From Nitrospirales bacterium (GTDB lineage: Bacteria; Nitrospirota; Nitrospiria; Nitrospirales; UBA8639), in NCBI GenBank assembly GCA_029261305.1, contig JAJDBO010000131.1:1-23592 (forward strand): a stretch of 23,592 nt of DNA, given 5' to 3'. The position numbers and the translations under genes were made by a program. This document shows, in pieces, positions 1-6,827 of this stretch; within the stretch, counting starts at the first letter, position 1; every line of letters starts with the position of its first letter. The notes beneath the pieces are model-generated. The model was given only the letters and a program-made list of their open reading frames with translations. It did no database searches and was not told where the DNA came from.

Positions 1-147
1 CATATCAAACGCCAAATCATGGGACGGGAGGTGACCGTCGCGATTACCAATGGACAGCTAGACTTTGGTCCGTGGGAACAAATTTTCTATGGTGAGTTTG
101 ATGGACGGCGCCGGAAGCGTGTATTGATCAAGGTGATTGGCGAGTAA
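1..147 (+). CDS. YjbQ/UPF0047 family protein, C-terminal fragment
   Basis: Only the last 48 codons of this gene lie in the window; its start is off the left edge. The reading frame ends in [20 protein letters not shown], then YYGEFDG-type residues (here [12 protein letters not shown]) and VLIKVIGE. This matches the conserved C-terminal half of the YjbQ (UPF0047) family: a Gly-rich turn, a W in the GxW segment, an acidic EFDG, a basic RRRKR stretch and a final beta strand. Members are about 130-140 residues, so roughly two thirds is missing. The family is described as having low thiamine-phosphate synthase activity in vitro; its physiological role is unsettled. The conserved His residues of the N-terminal half cannot be checked here. 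The next gene on the same strand starts 98 bases downstream. Confidence 0.85.
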   Translation, partial: HIKRQIMGREVTVAITNGQLDFGPWEQIFYGEFDGRRRKRVLIKVIGE

Positions 148-245
148 CCCCTAGTGATTGTCCAGTCATATGCCGAAGAATACTGAAATGTGGAAGCTGG
201 AAATTGTTCAACCAAAATACACACCGGAATTGCGACGGAGATAGT

Positions 246-1259
246 ATGTCGAGTTGGTACCGCCCGGATCCGCTAACGCGTGACTTAATTCATCTCATTA
301 ATGCCCGTCGCCACGATCACGGTGACTCGGAATTAGCACTTGAGGTGTTACAGGCATTGCTCGAACAGGATCGCGAGCATGACGTACTCACCGTCCTTGC
401 CGCGTTAGATGAAGAAATGGCCGAGTGGTTGTTCGACCTCCTTGCTGAAGCTTCCTGCTCCGTGATGATCGAAGGCGATCCTGAAGACAAGCCAGCCTAT
501 GCCGTGCTTGGGGCCATTGAGTTGCCGCTTCAGGCGAATCTTCCAAATCCTCTGCAATTGAAATTAAATCCTGAGCGTACGGCAGAGTTACTGCGGGAAT
601 GTCTCCATATTCAACCCGGAACGGTGGTGACCGTGGAACGTCGATTGTTAACTGACACGACGTTGGACTTTCTCTCTCTACAAAAAATCCATGACCATGT
701 CTCGGCAATGGCCAGTTCGCATCGTCGTCTTCCAGTCGCGGCTCGTTTGCATCCGCCCGTTGAATCCACAGCATTTTTGTTTTTCGAACTGATCGGGGCC
801 GGAGATTCCTCGTTGCCTGAAACGTTAGAAGAGAAAGACCGAGAGGCGTTGATTCAAGGCTTAGTGGATCAATGTCCGGAAATCGCGTTAGCGCCCAATA
901 CTTTGGAAGTGCCGGTGTATGCAGCCTATGCGATGTTTGATGCTCAGAACGCCGTGCGCTTACATCGATTAGCCGACGAAACCGCAGCCGTTTGGCACGA
1001 TCTCGATCCACCGGTTCGCAGCCGCACGATTGTGCATCTCCATACGCAATGTGGGAATGGAGTCTACATGCCCGTGTGGACCGACCTCTTTGACCCTGAC
1101 CTCCCGGAAGACCATGGCCCCATCTGGACATCTCCAGATGTCTGGGTCTTTACCGCAGATCTACCAATTGAATGGCCAGGCGAAATGCTCACCAACCGAC
1201 TCCTCGCCGAAGGCTGCACCCGATTCGAAAACCACATCGTTGAAGCGCCGGAAAATTAA
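246..1259 (+). CDS. hypothetical protein, 337 residues, family not recognised
   Basis: I do not recognise this protein. The frame is open from a TTG at 204, but I chose the ATG at 246 because GGAG at 237-240 lies five bases upstream, whereas nothing useful precedes 204. The product has no signal peptide or membrane segment, so it is probably cytosolic. Residues about 20-75 are strongly helical and acidic (ALEVLQALLEQDREHDVLTV, then LAALDEEMAEWLFDLL). The C-terminal third is rich in aromatic and Pro residues (MPVWTDLFDPDLP, WTSPDVWVFTADLPIEWPGE), which suggests a folded domain. There are no obvious catalytic or metal-binding clusters; the few Cys are scattered. It lies alone between the YjbQ-family gene and a convergent gene pair, so context gives no function. 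Good codon structure, protein-like composition and a clear ribosome binding site support a real gene. Confidence 0.8.
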   Translation: MSSWYRPDPLTRDLIHLINARRHDHGDSELALEVLQALLEQDREHDVLTVLAALDEEMAEWLFDLLAEASCSVMIEGDPEDKPAYAVLGAIELPLQANLPNPLQLKLNPERTAELLRECLHIQPGTVVTVERRLLTDTTLDFLSLQKIHDHVSAMASSHRRLPVAARLHPPVESTAFLFFELIGAGDSSLPETLEEKDREALIQGLVDQCPEIALAPNTLEVPVYAAYAMFDAQNAVRLHRLADETAAVWHDLDPPVRSRTIVHLHTQCGNGVYMPVWTDLFDPDLPEDHGPIWTSPDVWVFTADLPIEWPGEMLTNRLLAEGCTRFENHIVEAPEN

Positions 1260-1261
1260 TC

Positions 1262-1347
1262 TTTGTTTCTTCGAGACAAAACCCAAACTATTTCCTTTTT
1301 TTTAGTTCTAGGGTGCACTCGATTTAGGAATTAGAGCCAACCTCTAA
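1262..1347. terminator. possible bidirectional termination region between convergent genes
   Basis: Two small hairpins lie in the gap between convergent genes. TTTGTTTC (1262-1269) pairs with GAGACAAA (1273-1280), including one G-U pair, and a run of eight T follows at 1296-1303. TTAGAG (1331-1336) pairs perfectly with CTCTAA (1342-1347). Neither has a T tract immediately after the stem, so a classical intrinsic terminator is doubtful. Confidence 0.25.
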
Positions 1348-1364
1348 AAATATTCGCTTTTTGG

Positions 1365-2210
1365 TTAATGGCGCGCGGCGTTTTTCATTGGTTCTAATAA
1401 CTTATCAGTCACTTTCAAATCTCCTTTTCCTCGTCCCACATAAATACCTGGTTTTGCGTCGCCGTGAAAATCGCTGCCGCCGGTCATGAGCAAGTCGAGC
1501 TTCCTGGCGAGTTCGAGGTATTCGGAGGTTTGCCGCTTGGTATGGGTACTGTAGAACACTTCGATGCCCATGAGTCCGGCTTCTTTGAGTGTGCTGCACA
1601 TTTCGACGAGCTCGGCCCCTTGTTTCTTGGTCCAATGTGGATGGGCAAGCACTGGCACCCCCCCGGCTTCACGAATCCAAGCGATGGCCTCGCTCGATTC
1701 TGGCGATTCGCGTTCAACATAGGCGGGAGCGCCATCTGCAAGATAGCGGTCGAAGGCATCTTTGGTGGAAGAGACGTAGCCTTTGTCGACTAATACGGCT
1801 GCAATGTGTGGACGGCCCACCGATCCAGCTCCTGACTTGGTTTTTACTTCTTCATAGGAAATGTCCAATCCCAGTTGGTTGAGTTTCTCTACTACGCGTG
1901 GGTTTCGTTGATCGCGACTCTCCCGAAGTTCCGTGAGTCGGATTTGAAAAGTGGCATCCTGCCAATCGAAAAAATATCCTAAGATGTGCGTTTCGCGACC
2001 TTCATACCGTGAACTTAATTCAGTCCCGGAAATAATTTCGATGCCCAGACGTTTCCCTGCGGCCAGGGCTTCGGGCAAGCCTTCCACGGTGTCATGGTCC
2101 GTGATGGCCAGCGCGGTGACGCCAGTTTCGTGTGCGAATTGAATGACCTCATTGGGGGAATGGCTCCCATCCGAGTAGGTGGTATGCAGGTGTAAGTCTA
2201 TACGTGGCAT
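1365..2210 (-). CDS. PHP-domain phosphoesterase, YciV/RNase AM-like
   Basis: This 281-residue protein is a PHP-superfamily metal-dependent phosphoesterase. Motif I is DLHLHTTYSDG (His7, His9, Asp14). It continues with AITDHD (His39), SGTELS (Glu64), THILGYF (His75), VGRPHIA (133-137), VLAHPH (His190) and TGGSDFHG (Asp247, His249), giving the full set of ligands for a three-metal centre. Length and motif order match the YciV group, whose E. coli member acts as RNase AM (5'-3' trimming exonuclease) and on 3',5'-nucleotide bisphosphates. The exact substrate here is inferred. The start is supported by AAGGAG four bases before ATG. It lies 18 bases after the FolB-methyltransferase gene on the same strand, so the two are probably co-transcribed. 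PHP proteins of this kind can also hydrolyse other phosphoesters, so the name is a subfamily guess. Confidence 0.9.
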   Translation of the reverse strand: MPRIDLHLHTTYSDGSHSPNEVIQFAHETGVTALAITDHDTVEGLPEALAAGKRLGIEIISGTELSSRYEGRETHILGYFFDWQDATFQIRLTELRESRDQRNPRVVEKLNQLGLDISYEEVKTKSGAGSVGRPHIAAVLVDKGYVSSTKDAFDRYLADGAPAYVERESPESSEAIAWIREAGGVPVLAHPHWTKKQGAELVEMCSTLKEAGLMGIEVFYSTHTKRQTSEYLELARKLDLLMTGGSDFHGDAKPGIYVGRGKGDLKVTDKLLEPMKNAARH

Positions 2211-2228
2211 GAAACTCCTTATAGGTGT

Positions 2229-3155
2229 TTATACTTTTTGGGCGACGAGCCGTGCGGTGAATGGAGTATTTTGTTCTATCTGATCTTGGTGCTGGCCTTC
2301 TTCATAATGAAGGACGCGCATACCTTGGGCCAGTTGAAGCAGCTCATTGTACTCCAAGCAAAATTCTTTTCGGCGTGGATGTTGGTAGTGGTGATGATTG
2401 TCGATGAGAAAGGTTTCATAGATTAAGATGCCACCCGGCTTGAGTGCGTGAATGATTTTGGGAAGGATCGGGCGGTATAAATAATAGAAGACGACCACCC
2501 CAATGAATTCGTTTTCTCCAAGCGAGGGCGGATTATCTACGTTGGCTTCAAGGTCGAGTTCCCGAACGGCCAAGTTTTTGAGATGCTGATCTTGTGCGGC
2601 TTGCGACAGAGTGTTCAGAGCCTCGGTGTTTCGATCAAGCCCTAGGACCTCATACCCTTGTTTTGCTATATGAATCGCATGTCTTCCAGAACCACAGGCC
2701 AGATCTAGTACTCGGCCTTTGGGAATGTGATGGTTATATTTTAATAGAAACGGGGATAGACGACTCGATGATGTATCTTCAATCAAAGACAACTTGGAGC
2801 GATGATAAGTGAGTCTGACCCCAACTGATCCAATGACATGTTCAAGGGGTGGCTTCGCTTTTCGAACCCAAATGCGAAGCATTTCGATGGGGAACTCGGC
2901 TAAGAGCGTGCGAGAAATTCGATCCCCAAGCGTTTCGAGGAGTGCGCAATATTCAGAACGTCCGATATCGACGACTCGGGAGGAGACCTGAGCATAGTCA
3001 ATGGTTTTAGATATGGCGTCGGTTTGAATCGCATCTTCAGCCGAACAGGAAAATTCAAGGTCAACCAATATAGGCTGAGCTAGTGATCGTTCCTCTTGAG
3101 AAACCCCACAATGGCCCTGAAAACTAATGCCCTCAACGATCAGCCCTTCGTCCAT
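2229..3155 (-). CDS. dihydroneopterin aldolase (FolB)-SAM methyltransferase fusion
   Basis: This 308-residue protein joins two enzymes. Residues about 1-118 form a FolB domain: GISFQGHCGVSQEER (with the acidic active-site region at Glu21-Glu22), TIDYAQV (51-57), LLETLGDRI (72-80, with the pterin-binding Glu74) and VRKAKPPL (97-104, with candidate catalytic Lys99 or Lys101). FolB converts 7,8-dihydroneopterin to 6-hydroxymethyl-dihydropterin plus glycolaldehyde in folate synthesis. Residues about 127-308 are a class I methyltransferase: SPFLLKY, then motif I VLDLACGSGRH (149-159), acidic D174 at the end of strand 2 (LGLDRN) and LKPGGILIYETF (238-249). This half resembles stand-alone TehB-like methyltransferases of about 190 residues; its substrate is unknown. 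No ribosome binding site precedes the ATG, but promoter boxes place transcription start at or next to it (see separate entry). It is probably the first gene of a two-gene unit with the PHP protein. Confidence 0.85.
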   Translation of the reverse strand: MDEGLIVEGISFQGHCGVSQEERSLAQPILVDLEFSCSAEDAIQTDAISKTIDYAQVSSRVVDIGRSEYCALLETLGDRISRTLLAEFPIEMLRIWVRKAKPPLEHVIGSVGVRLTYHRSKLSLIEDTSSSRLSPFLLKYNHHIPKGRVLDLACGSGRHAIHIAKQGYEVLGLDRNTEALNTLSQAAQDQHLKNLAVRELDLEANVDNPPSLGENEFIGVVVFYYLYRPILPKIIHALKPGGILIYETFLIDNHHHYQHPRRKEFCLEYNELLQLAQGMRVLHYEEGQHQDQIEQNTPFTARLVAQKV

Positions 3156-3161
3156 GGAGGC

Positions 3162-3190
3162 ATTGTCGAAGAGCCAACTGGGTGTGTCAA
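3162..3190 (-). promoter_or_regulatory. putative sigma-70 promoter giving a leaderless folB-methyltransferase mRNA
   Basis: On the minus strand a perfect TTGACA (3190 to 3185) is followed after 17 bases by GACAAT (3167 to 3162), which matches TATAAT at four of six positions. The ATG at 3155 begins only six bases after the -10 box, so transcription would start on or next to the A of ATG. This fits the absence of any Shine-Dalgarno sequence before this gene. Confidence 0.45.
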
Positions 3191-3216
3191 GCTGGTTAAA
3201 AGGCGTATTCCTTTGC

Positions 3217-3246
3217 TTGACCTGCTTTTAGCCCGACTCCTATAAT
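3217..3246 (+). promoter_or_regulatory. sigma-70 promoter of the moaC-moaDE-moaA operon
   Basis: TTGACC at 3217-3222 and a perfect TATAAT at 3241-3246 are separated by 18 bases. The predicted start near 3253 leaves a leader of about 36 bases before the moaC ATG at 3289. That is too short for a molybdenum cofactor riboswitch, and none is visible. The -35 boxes of this promoter and the divergent folB promoter are only 26 bases apart, so the two units could share a regulator. Confidence 0.7.
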
Positions 3247-3288
3247 GGTTTGGTCTCAGACAAACCCTTGGAGATTGAGCAATCACAC

Positions 3289-3819
3289 ATGGCTGAATTT
3301 ACCCATTTTAATGATTCGGGCCGTGCACGGATGGTCGATGTGTCGGCCAAAGCTAATACTGAACGGGTAGCGGTGGCTCAAGCCCGGGTGCTCATGTTGC
3401 CTGAGACCTTGCGTCGTATCCAAGATGGAAAAATTGCCAAGGGCGATGTCTTGGCTGTTGCCCAGGTGGCCGGAGTCATGGGTGCGAAACAGACACCAAA
3501 CCTCATTCCGATGTGTCATCCGCTCATGGTGACCAGTGTCAATATCGATTTCCTTGAAAACTCTGAACCCGATAGTTCTGGGCAATGTTCATTGACCATT
3601 CAAGCCGCTGTGAAAACTTCAGGACAAACCGGGGTTGAGATGGAAGCAATGACGGCGGTGTCGATTGCGGCCTTGACCGTCTATGATATGTGTAAGGCCG
3701 TGGATAAAGGCATGAGTTTTGGGGAGATGTTTTTGGTCTCCAAAGAGGGTGGGAAATCTGGGATCTATTTGCGTCCGGGTTCCGAAGTCTTGGCTTCCAC
3801 TAATGGCGGGCAATCATGA
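3289..3819 (+). CDS. moaC: cyclic pyranopterin monophosphate synthase MoaC
   Basis: This 176-residue enzyme converts the MoaA product 3',8-cyclo-7,8-dihydro-GTP into cyclic pyranopterin monophosphate in molybdenum cofactor synthesis. Family signatures are clear: [17 protein letters not shown] at the N-terminus, [14 protein letters not shown] in the middle, and [20 protein letters not shown] followed by CKAVDKGM, which carries the active-site Asp and Lys of the DMCKAVDK motif. The length is close to E. coli MoaC (161). The frame extends upstream to a TTG at 3250, but that codon lies just behind the -10 box and upstream of the predicted transcription start. I therefore use the ATG at 3289, with GGAG at 3270-3273 and a closer GAG at 3277-3279 as weak ribosome binding sites. 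Its stop overlaps the start of the next gene (ATGA at 3816-3819), implying translational coupling. Confidence 0.96.
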   Translation: MAEFTHFNDSGRARMVDVSAKANTERVAVAQARVLMLPETLRRIQDGKIAKGDVLAVAQVAGVMGAKQTPNLIPMCHPLMVTSVNIDFLENSEPDSSGQCSLTIQAAVKTSGQTGVEMEAMTAVSIAALTVYDMCKAVDKGMSFGEMFLVSKEGGKSGIYLRPGSEVLASTNGGQS

Positions 3820-4538
3820 CTCTGACTGTAAAATTGTTTGGCATGTTGAAAATGTTGTTAAAGCAGAATGCTGATTTGAATATAGAGCTTAAAGATGGCA
3901 GTCAAGTCAATGACCTCATCGCAGAAGTTCAAGCCATTAATCCTGAGCTTGGAGATCTACTACTTAAGAAAAAAGTGTTGGTATCAGTGAATCATGATAT
4001 TGCTCATGGTGAAACTGTCTTGGCCGCGACGGATGAAATTGCCCTACTGCCACCATTTGCTGGTGGAGCCGATAGTAAGGAGAGCGAGCCCATGTCTATC
4101 GTTGATGACGAAGTCGCCATGTTAGTCCGTGTGCAACGCGATAACTTTTCCATGGATGAAGAAATTGATCGGGTCAAGAAGCGGTCCAGGCGGATCGGTG
4201 GCATTGCTACATTTTTAGGAACCGCCCGTGATCGATCGCAAGGGCGAGATGTCAGCAGCATTACGTTCGAGCATTATGACGGTATGGCGCAAAAGAAGTT
4301 ACGCGAAATTCGCGAACGCGCGCTGCAAGACTTTGATATCATCGAAGCGTTGATTCTTCACCGATTTGGCGCGATCGATATTGGGGAAAATATTGTGTTG
4401 ATTGTGATTGGTGCCGAGCACCGCGCGGATGCCTTCAAGGCATGTAAGTGGTGCATTGATGAGCTCAAACAAATTACCCCCATTTGGAAGTTGGAACAGA
4501 CCCCTGAAGGGGAAGTCTGGGTGGAGCAACATCCATGA
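3816..4538 (+). CDS. MoaD-MoaE fusion, molybdopterin synthase (MoaX-like)
   Basis: Residues 1-84 are MoaD, the ubiquitin-like sulfur carrier, ending in the diagnostic PPFAGG (79-84). Residues about 93-240 are MoaE, the catalytic subunit, with [57 protein letters not shown] (HR at 202-203) and [11 protein letters not shown] (candidate catalytic Lys218 and Lys225). Together they insert two sulfurs into cyclic pyranopterin monophosphate to make molybdopterin. Normally the MoaD C-terminal glycine is free and is converted to a thiocarboxylate; here it is buried in the chain. In Mycobacterium tuberculosis the comparable MoaX fusion must be cleaved after the Gly-Gly to work, and that probably applies here. 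Just behind the junction is a strong internal ribosome binding site and in-frame ATG (4092) that could also give free MoaE. Both ends overlap neighbours by ATGA. Confidence 0.93.
   Translation: MTLTVKLFGMLKMLLKQNADLNIELKDGSQVNDLIAEVQAINPELGDLLLKKKVLVSVNHDIAHGETVLAATDEIALLPPFAGGADSKESEPMSIVDDEVAMLVRVQRDNFSMDEEIDRVKKRSRRIGGIATFLGTARDRSQGRDVSSITFEHYDGMAQKKLREIRERALQDFDIIEALILHRFGAIDIGENIVLIVIGAEHRADAFKACKWCIDELKQITPIWKLEQTPEGEVWVEQHP
4076..4094 (+). promoter_or_regulatory. internal ribosome binding site and ATG for separate MoaE
   Basis: TAAGGAG (4076-4082) is seven bases of perfect Shine-Dalgarno complementarity and sits nine bases before an ATG at 4092 that is in frame with the MoaE half (codon 93 of the fusion). 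In the -1 frame the same stretch reads TAG TAA (4073-4078). The site thus looks like the relic, or the still working start, of a separate moaE gene just after the MoaD Gly-Gly codons. Confidence 0.6.
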
Positions 4539-5593
4539 GCCTCGTATCCAAACAGCCTTTGACTAGCGATTTGCTGGATACCTTTGATCGACCTCTCCGA
4601 AGTTTGCGGTTGTCGGTGACGGATCGATGTAATCTTCGTTGCCAATATTGTATGCCCGAAGAAGAATATGCCTGGTTGCCTCGCAATACGCTTCTCACCT
4701 TTGAAGAAATTAATGTCCTCGTGAGTATCTTTACGGAATTCGGGGTGGATCGAGTTCGGTTGACGGGCGGTGAGCCGCTCCTTCGTCGAGACCTTCCGAC
4801 GTTGGTTCGGATGATTAGCCAGCATGCGCGTGTTCAGGATATTGCGTTGACGACCAATGGCATTTTGTTAGAAGAGCAGGGGCAGGATTTATTCGATGCG
4901 GGTTTGCATCGGGTCACGGTCAGTCTCGATACCCTGAAGCCAGAACGATTTAAAGCTTTAACTCGCCGTGAAACTTTTGACCGTGTGCTTGTCGGAATTC
5001 AAAGTGTTGAAAAGTTTGGGTTCAAGGGCCTGAAGATTGATACCGTGGCTATGAAAGGCTTTAACGACGATGAACTCATCGACCTCATTGAATATGGCAA
5101 GTCAGTGAATGCCGAGGTTCGGTTCATTGAATATATGGACGTGGGTGGGGCGAATGAATGGGCTATGGAGAAAGTGTTGTCTCGGGCGGAAATCTTGTTG
5201 TCGTTGAGACAGAAATATGGACCAATCGAGCCTGTGATTGAAAACAGTTCCGCCCCAGCTCAACGGTTTTTGTTATCTGATGGCACGACCTTTGGCATTA
5301 TCCCATCAACAACCACGCCATTTTGTGCCACGTGCGATCGAAGTCGTCTGACAGCTGATGGGTTTTGGTATCTCTGCTTGTATGCTAAAGAAGGTATTGA
5401 TTTGCGAGAACCTCTTCGGATGAAAGACCTGGCTGAAGTCCGTAAACGGATTCAAGCCGGGTGGAACACGCGAACCGATCGTGGAGCCGAAGACCGGAAA
5501 CAGCTTGAACAGGCGAGCATGCGTGGCCGATTTATCGAAATCGAAAAACTGCGCCGTGACCCCCGACTTGAAATGCATGCGCGTGGGGGATAA
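4535..5593 (+). CDS. moaA: GTP 3',8-cyclase MoaA
   Basis: This 352-residue radical SAM enzyme carries out the first step of molybdenum cofactor synthesis, GTP to 3',8-cyclo-7,8-dihydro-GTP. The N-terminal cluster motif is SVTDRCNLRCQYC (Cys32, Cys36, Cys39). LTGGEPLLR (76-84) is the SAM-binding GGE segment, and TTNGILL and VSLDTL follow. The C-terminal substrate-binding cluster is FCATCDRSRLTADG with a later Cys (Cys264, Cys267, Cys281). The chain ends in ...MHARGG; the C-terminal Gly-Gly tail is a conserved functional feature of MoaA. Length is normal for the family (E. coli 329). The ATG overlaps the stop of the MoaD-MoaE gene (ATGA at 4535-4538), and this is the last gene of the operon; 273 bases follow before accD. 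No key residue is missing. Confidence 0.97.
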   Translation: MSLVSKQPLTSDLLDTFDRPLRSLRLSVTDRCNLRCQYCMPEEEYAWLPRNTLLTFEEINVLVSIFTEFGVDRVRLTGGEPLLRRDLPTLVRMISQHARVQDIALTTNGILLEEQGQDLFDAGLHRVTVSLDTLKPERFKALTRRETFDRVLVGIQSVEKFGFKGLKIDTVAMKGFNDDELIDLIEYGKSVNAEVRFIEYMDVGGANEWAMEKVLSRAEILLSLRQKYGPIEPVIENSSAPAQRFLLSDGTTFGIIPSTTTPFCATCDRSRLTADGFWYLCLYAKEGIDLREPLRMKDLAEVRKRIQAGWNTRTDRGAEDRKQLEQASMRGRFIEIEKLRRDPRLEMHARGG

Positions 5594-5711
5594 ATTCCCC
5601 ACTACTCAACTTCGCTCTTCTTAAACTCAATTGATGTATTCTCTCTTTCTTAGCCTAATCTTTCCCTGTTAAGTCCATAGAATTCTTCACCTTCTGGATC
5701 TCCAGTTTCCC

Positions 5712-5739
5712 TTGTTTTGAAGTGTTGATGATTTACGAT
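5712..5739 (+). promoter_or_regulatory. weak candidate promoter for accD
   Basis: Within the 273-base gap between moaA and accD, TTGTTT (5712-5717) and TACGAT (5734-5739) are 16 bases apart. The predicted start near 5746 gives a leader of about 120 bases. The match is modest and other promoters in the gap are possible; nothing else in the gap is convincing, apart from small dyads such as TTCCC/GGGAA around 5743-5760. Confidence 0.25.
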
Positions 5740-5866
5740 GGGTTCCCTGGGTAATGGGAAAGGTGAAACACTGTTTTCTTGATGGAAGGTAGATGCTGTG
5801 TTACATTTCCTCTTTTGTCCTCTGAGGTGTATTTCCTAATGAAGATTCCGCAAGGGTTGAGATTAC

Positions 5867-6712
5867 ATGGGATGGTTTAAAAAGGCTCCTGCCAAAGCTT
5901 CCGACAAAGGGAAGCTCAACATTGTCGAGGGCATGTGGGCCAAATGTCCCTTTTGCCGCGGCATTGTGTATCAAAAGGAAGTCGATAAGAATTTCAAACT
6001 TTGTCCAAAATGCGAATATCATTTCCCTCTGTCGGTAAGCGAACGTATTGAGCTTCTCCTTGACCCCGGTAGCTTTCAAGAATGGGAAACCGACTTAGCA
6101 CCTGCGGATCCGCTGGCCTTTGTGGATACGCAGCCCTATGCGGATCGTTTGCAGGTCTATCAAGAGAAGACCGGTAGAAAAGATGGCATGATTATAGGAA
6201 AAGGCTTAGTCCTTGGACAGCCTTTGGTTCTGGGCCTCTTTGACTTTCGGTTCATGGGGGGAAGCATGGGCTCGGTGGTTGGAGAAAAAATTTGCCGAGC
6301 CGTTGATCGTGCTTTAAAGGCACAGCACCCTTTTATGTTGGTGGCGACATCGGGGGGCGCTCGGATGCAGGAAGGCACCTTGTCTTTGATGCAGATGGCC
6401 AAGACAGCTGCGGCTGCGGCTCGGCTTCATGAAGCCCGATTACCATTTATTTCGTTGTTGACCGATCCTACATTTGGTGGCGTGACGGCGAGTATTGCCA
6501 TGTTAGGTGATGTGATCATTGCTGAGCCAAAGGCGTTGATTGGGTTTGCTGGCCCTCGGGTTATTGAACAGACGATTAAACAACGATTGCCAGAGGGATT
6601 TCAGCGGGCGGAATTTCTCTTGGAACATGGCATGATTGATTCGATTGTGCCTCGGCCCCATTTACGAGACACGATCCATATACTATTGAAGCATCTCGCG
6701 AGCAAGCACTAG
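5867..6712 (+). CDS. accD: acetyl-CoA carboxylase carboxyltransferase subunit beta AccD
   Basis: This 281-residue protein is the beta subunit of the acetyl-CoA carboxylase carboxyltransferase, which with AccA transfers carboxyl from biotin to acetyl-CoA to make malonyl-CoA. The N-terminal zinc ribbon is CPFC (Cys27, Cys30) and CPKC (Cys46, Cys49). The crotonase-like carboxyltransferase domain shows FDFRFMGGSMGSVVGEKI, VATSGGARMQEGTLSLMQM (oxyanion-type glycines), LTDPTFGGVTASIA and LIGFAGPRVIEQTI near the end. It is slightly shorter than E. coli AccD (304), mostly through a short C-terminal tail. The start ATG is preceded by AAGGGTTGAGAT, a fair ribosome binding site, and MGWFKKAP is a typical beginning. 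accA is not in the window. folC follows after 115 bases, a common gene order in many bacteria. Confidence 0.97.
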   Translation: MGWFKKAPAKASDKGKLNIVEGMWAKCPFCRGIVYQKEVDKNFKLCPKCEYHFPLSVSERIELLLDPGSFQEWETDLAPADPLAFVDTQPYADRLQVYQEKTGRKDGMIIGKGLVLGQPLVLGLFDFRFMGGSMGSVVGEKICRAVDRALKAQHPFMLVATSGGARMQEGTLSLMQMAKTAAAAARLHEARLPFISLLTDPTFGGVTASIAMLGDVIIAEPKALIGFAGPRVIEQTIKQRLPEGFQRAEFLLEHGMIDSIVPRPHLRDTIHILLKHLASKH

Positions 6713-6721
6713 TCGTCTTCT

Positions 6722-6756
6722 GATCGCGTGACTCGATAGTGATGCTCACGCAGATC
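6722..6756 (+). terminator. strong hairpin just after accD
   Basis: GATCGCGTGA (6722-6731) pairs with TCACGC-A-GATC (6746-6756), ten base pairs with one bulged A and a 14-base loop. It starts nine bases after the accD stop. No T run follows, so it may be a Rho-dependent or RNA-stabilising 3' structure rather than an intrinsic terminator. Confidence 0.35.
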
Positions 6757-6827
6757 CCCAAACAATAGCGATGTATTAACACGTGTCTCGATCGTTCAGT
6801 ATTGGGGCAAAGGCCAAAGCATAAGAT

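Noticed and set aside
388..1131. A 247-codon open frame on the minus strand inside the 337-residue gene
   Set aside because: Its product is rich in Arg, His and Ser with no domain, and has no ribosome binding site. The plus-strand frame has the ribosome binding site and protein-like composition.
3250..3288. TTG start 13 codons upstream of the chosen moaC start
   Set aside because: It lies four bases after a perfect TATAAT box, upstream of the expected transcription start, so it would not be on the mRNA.
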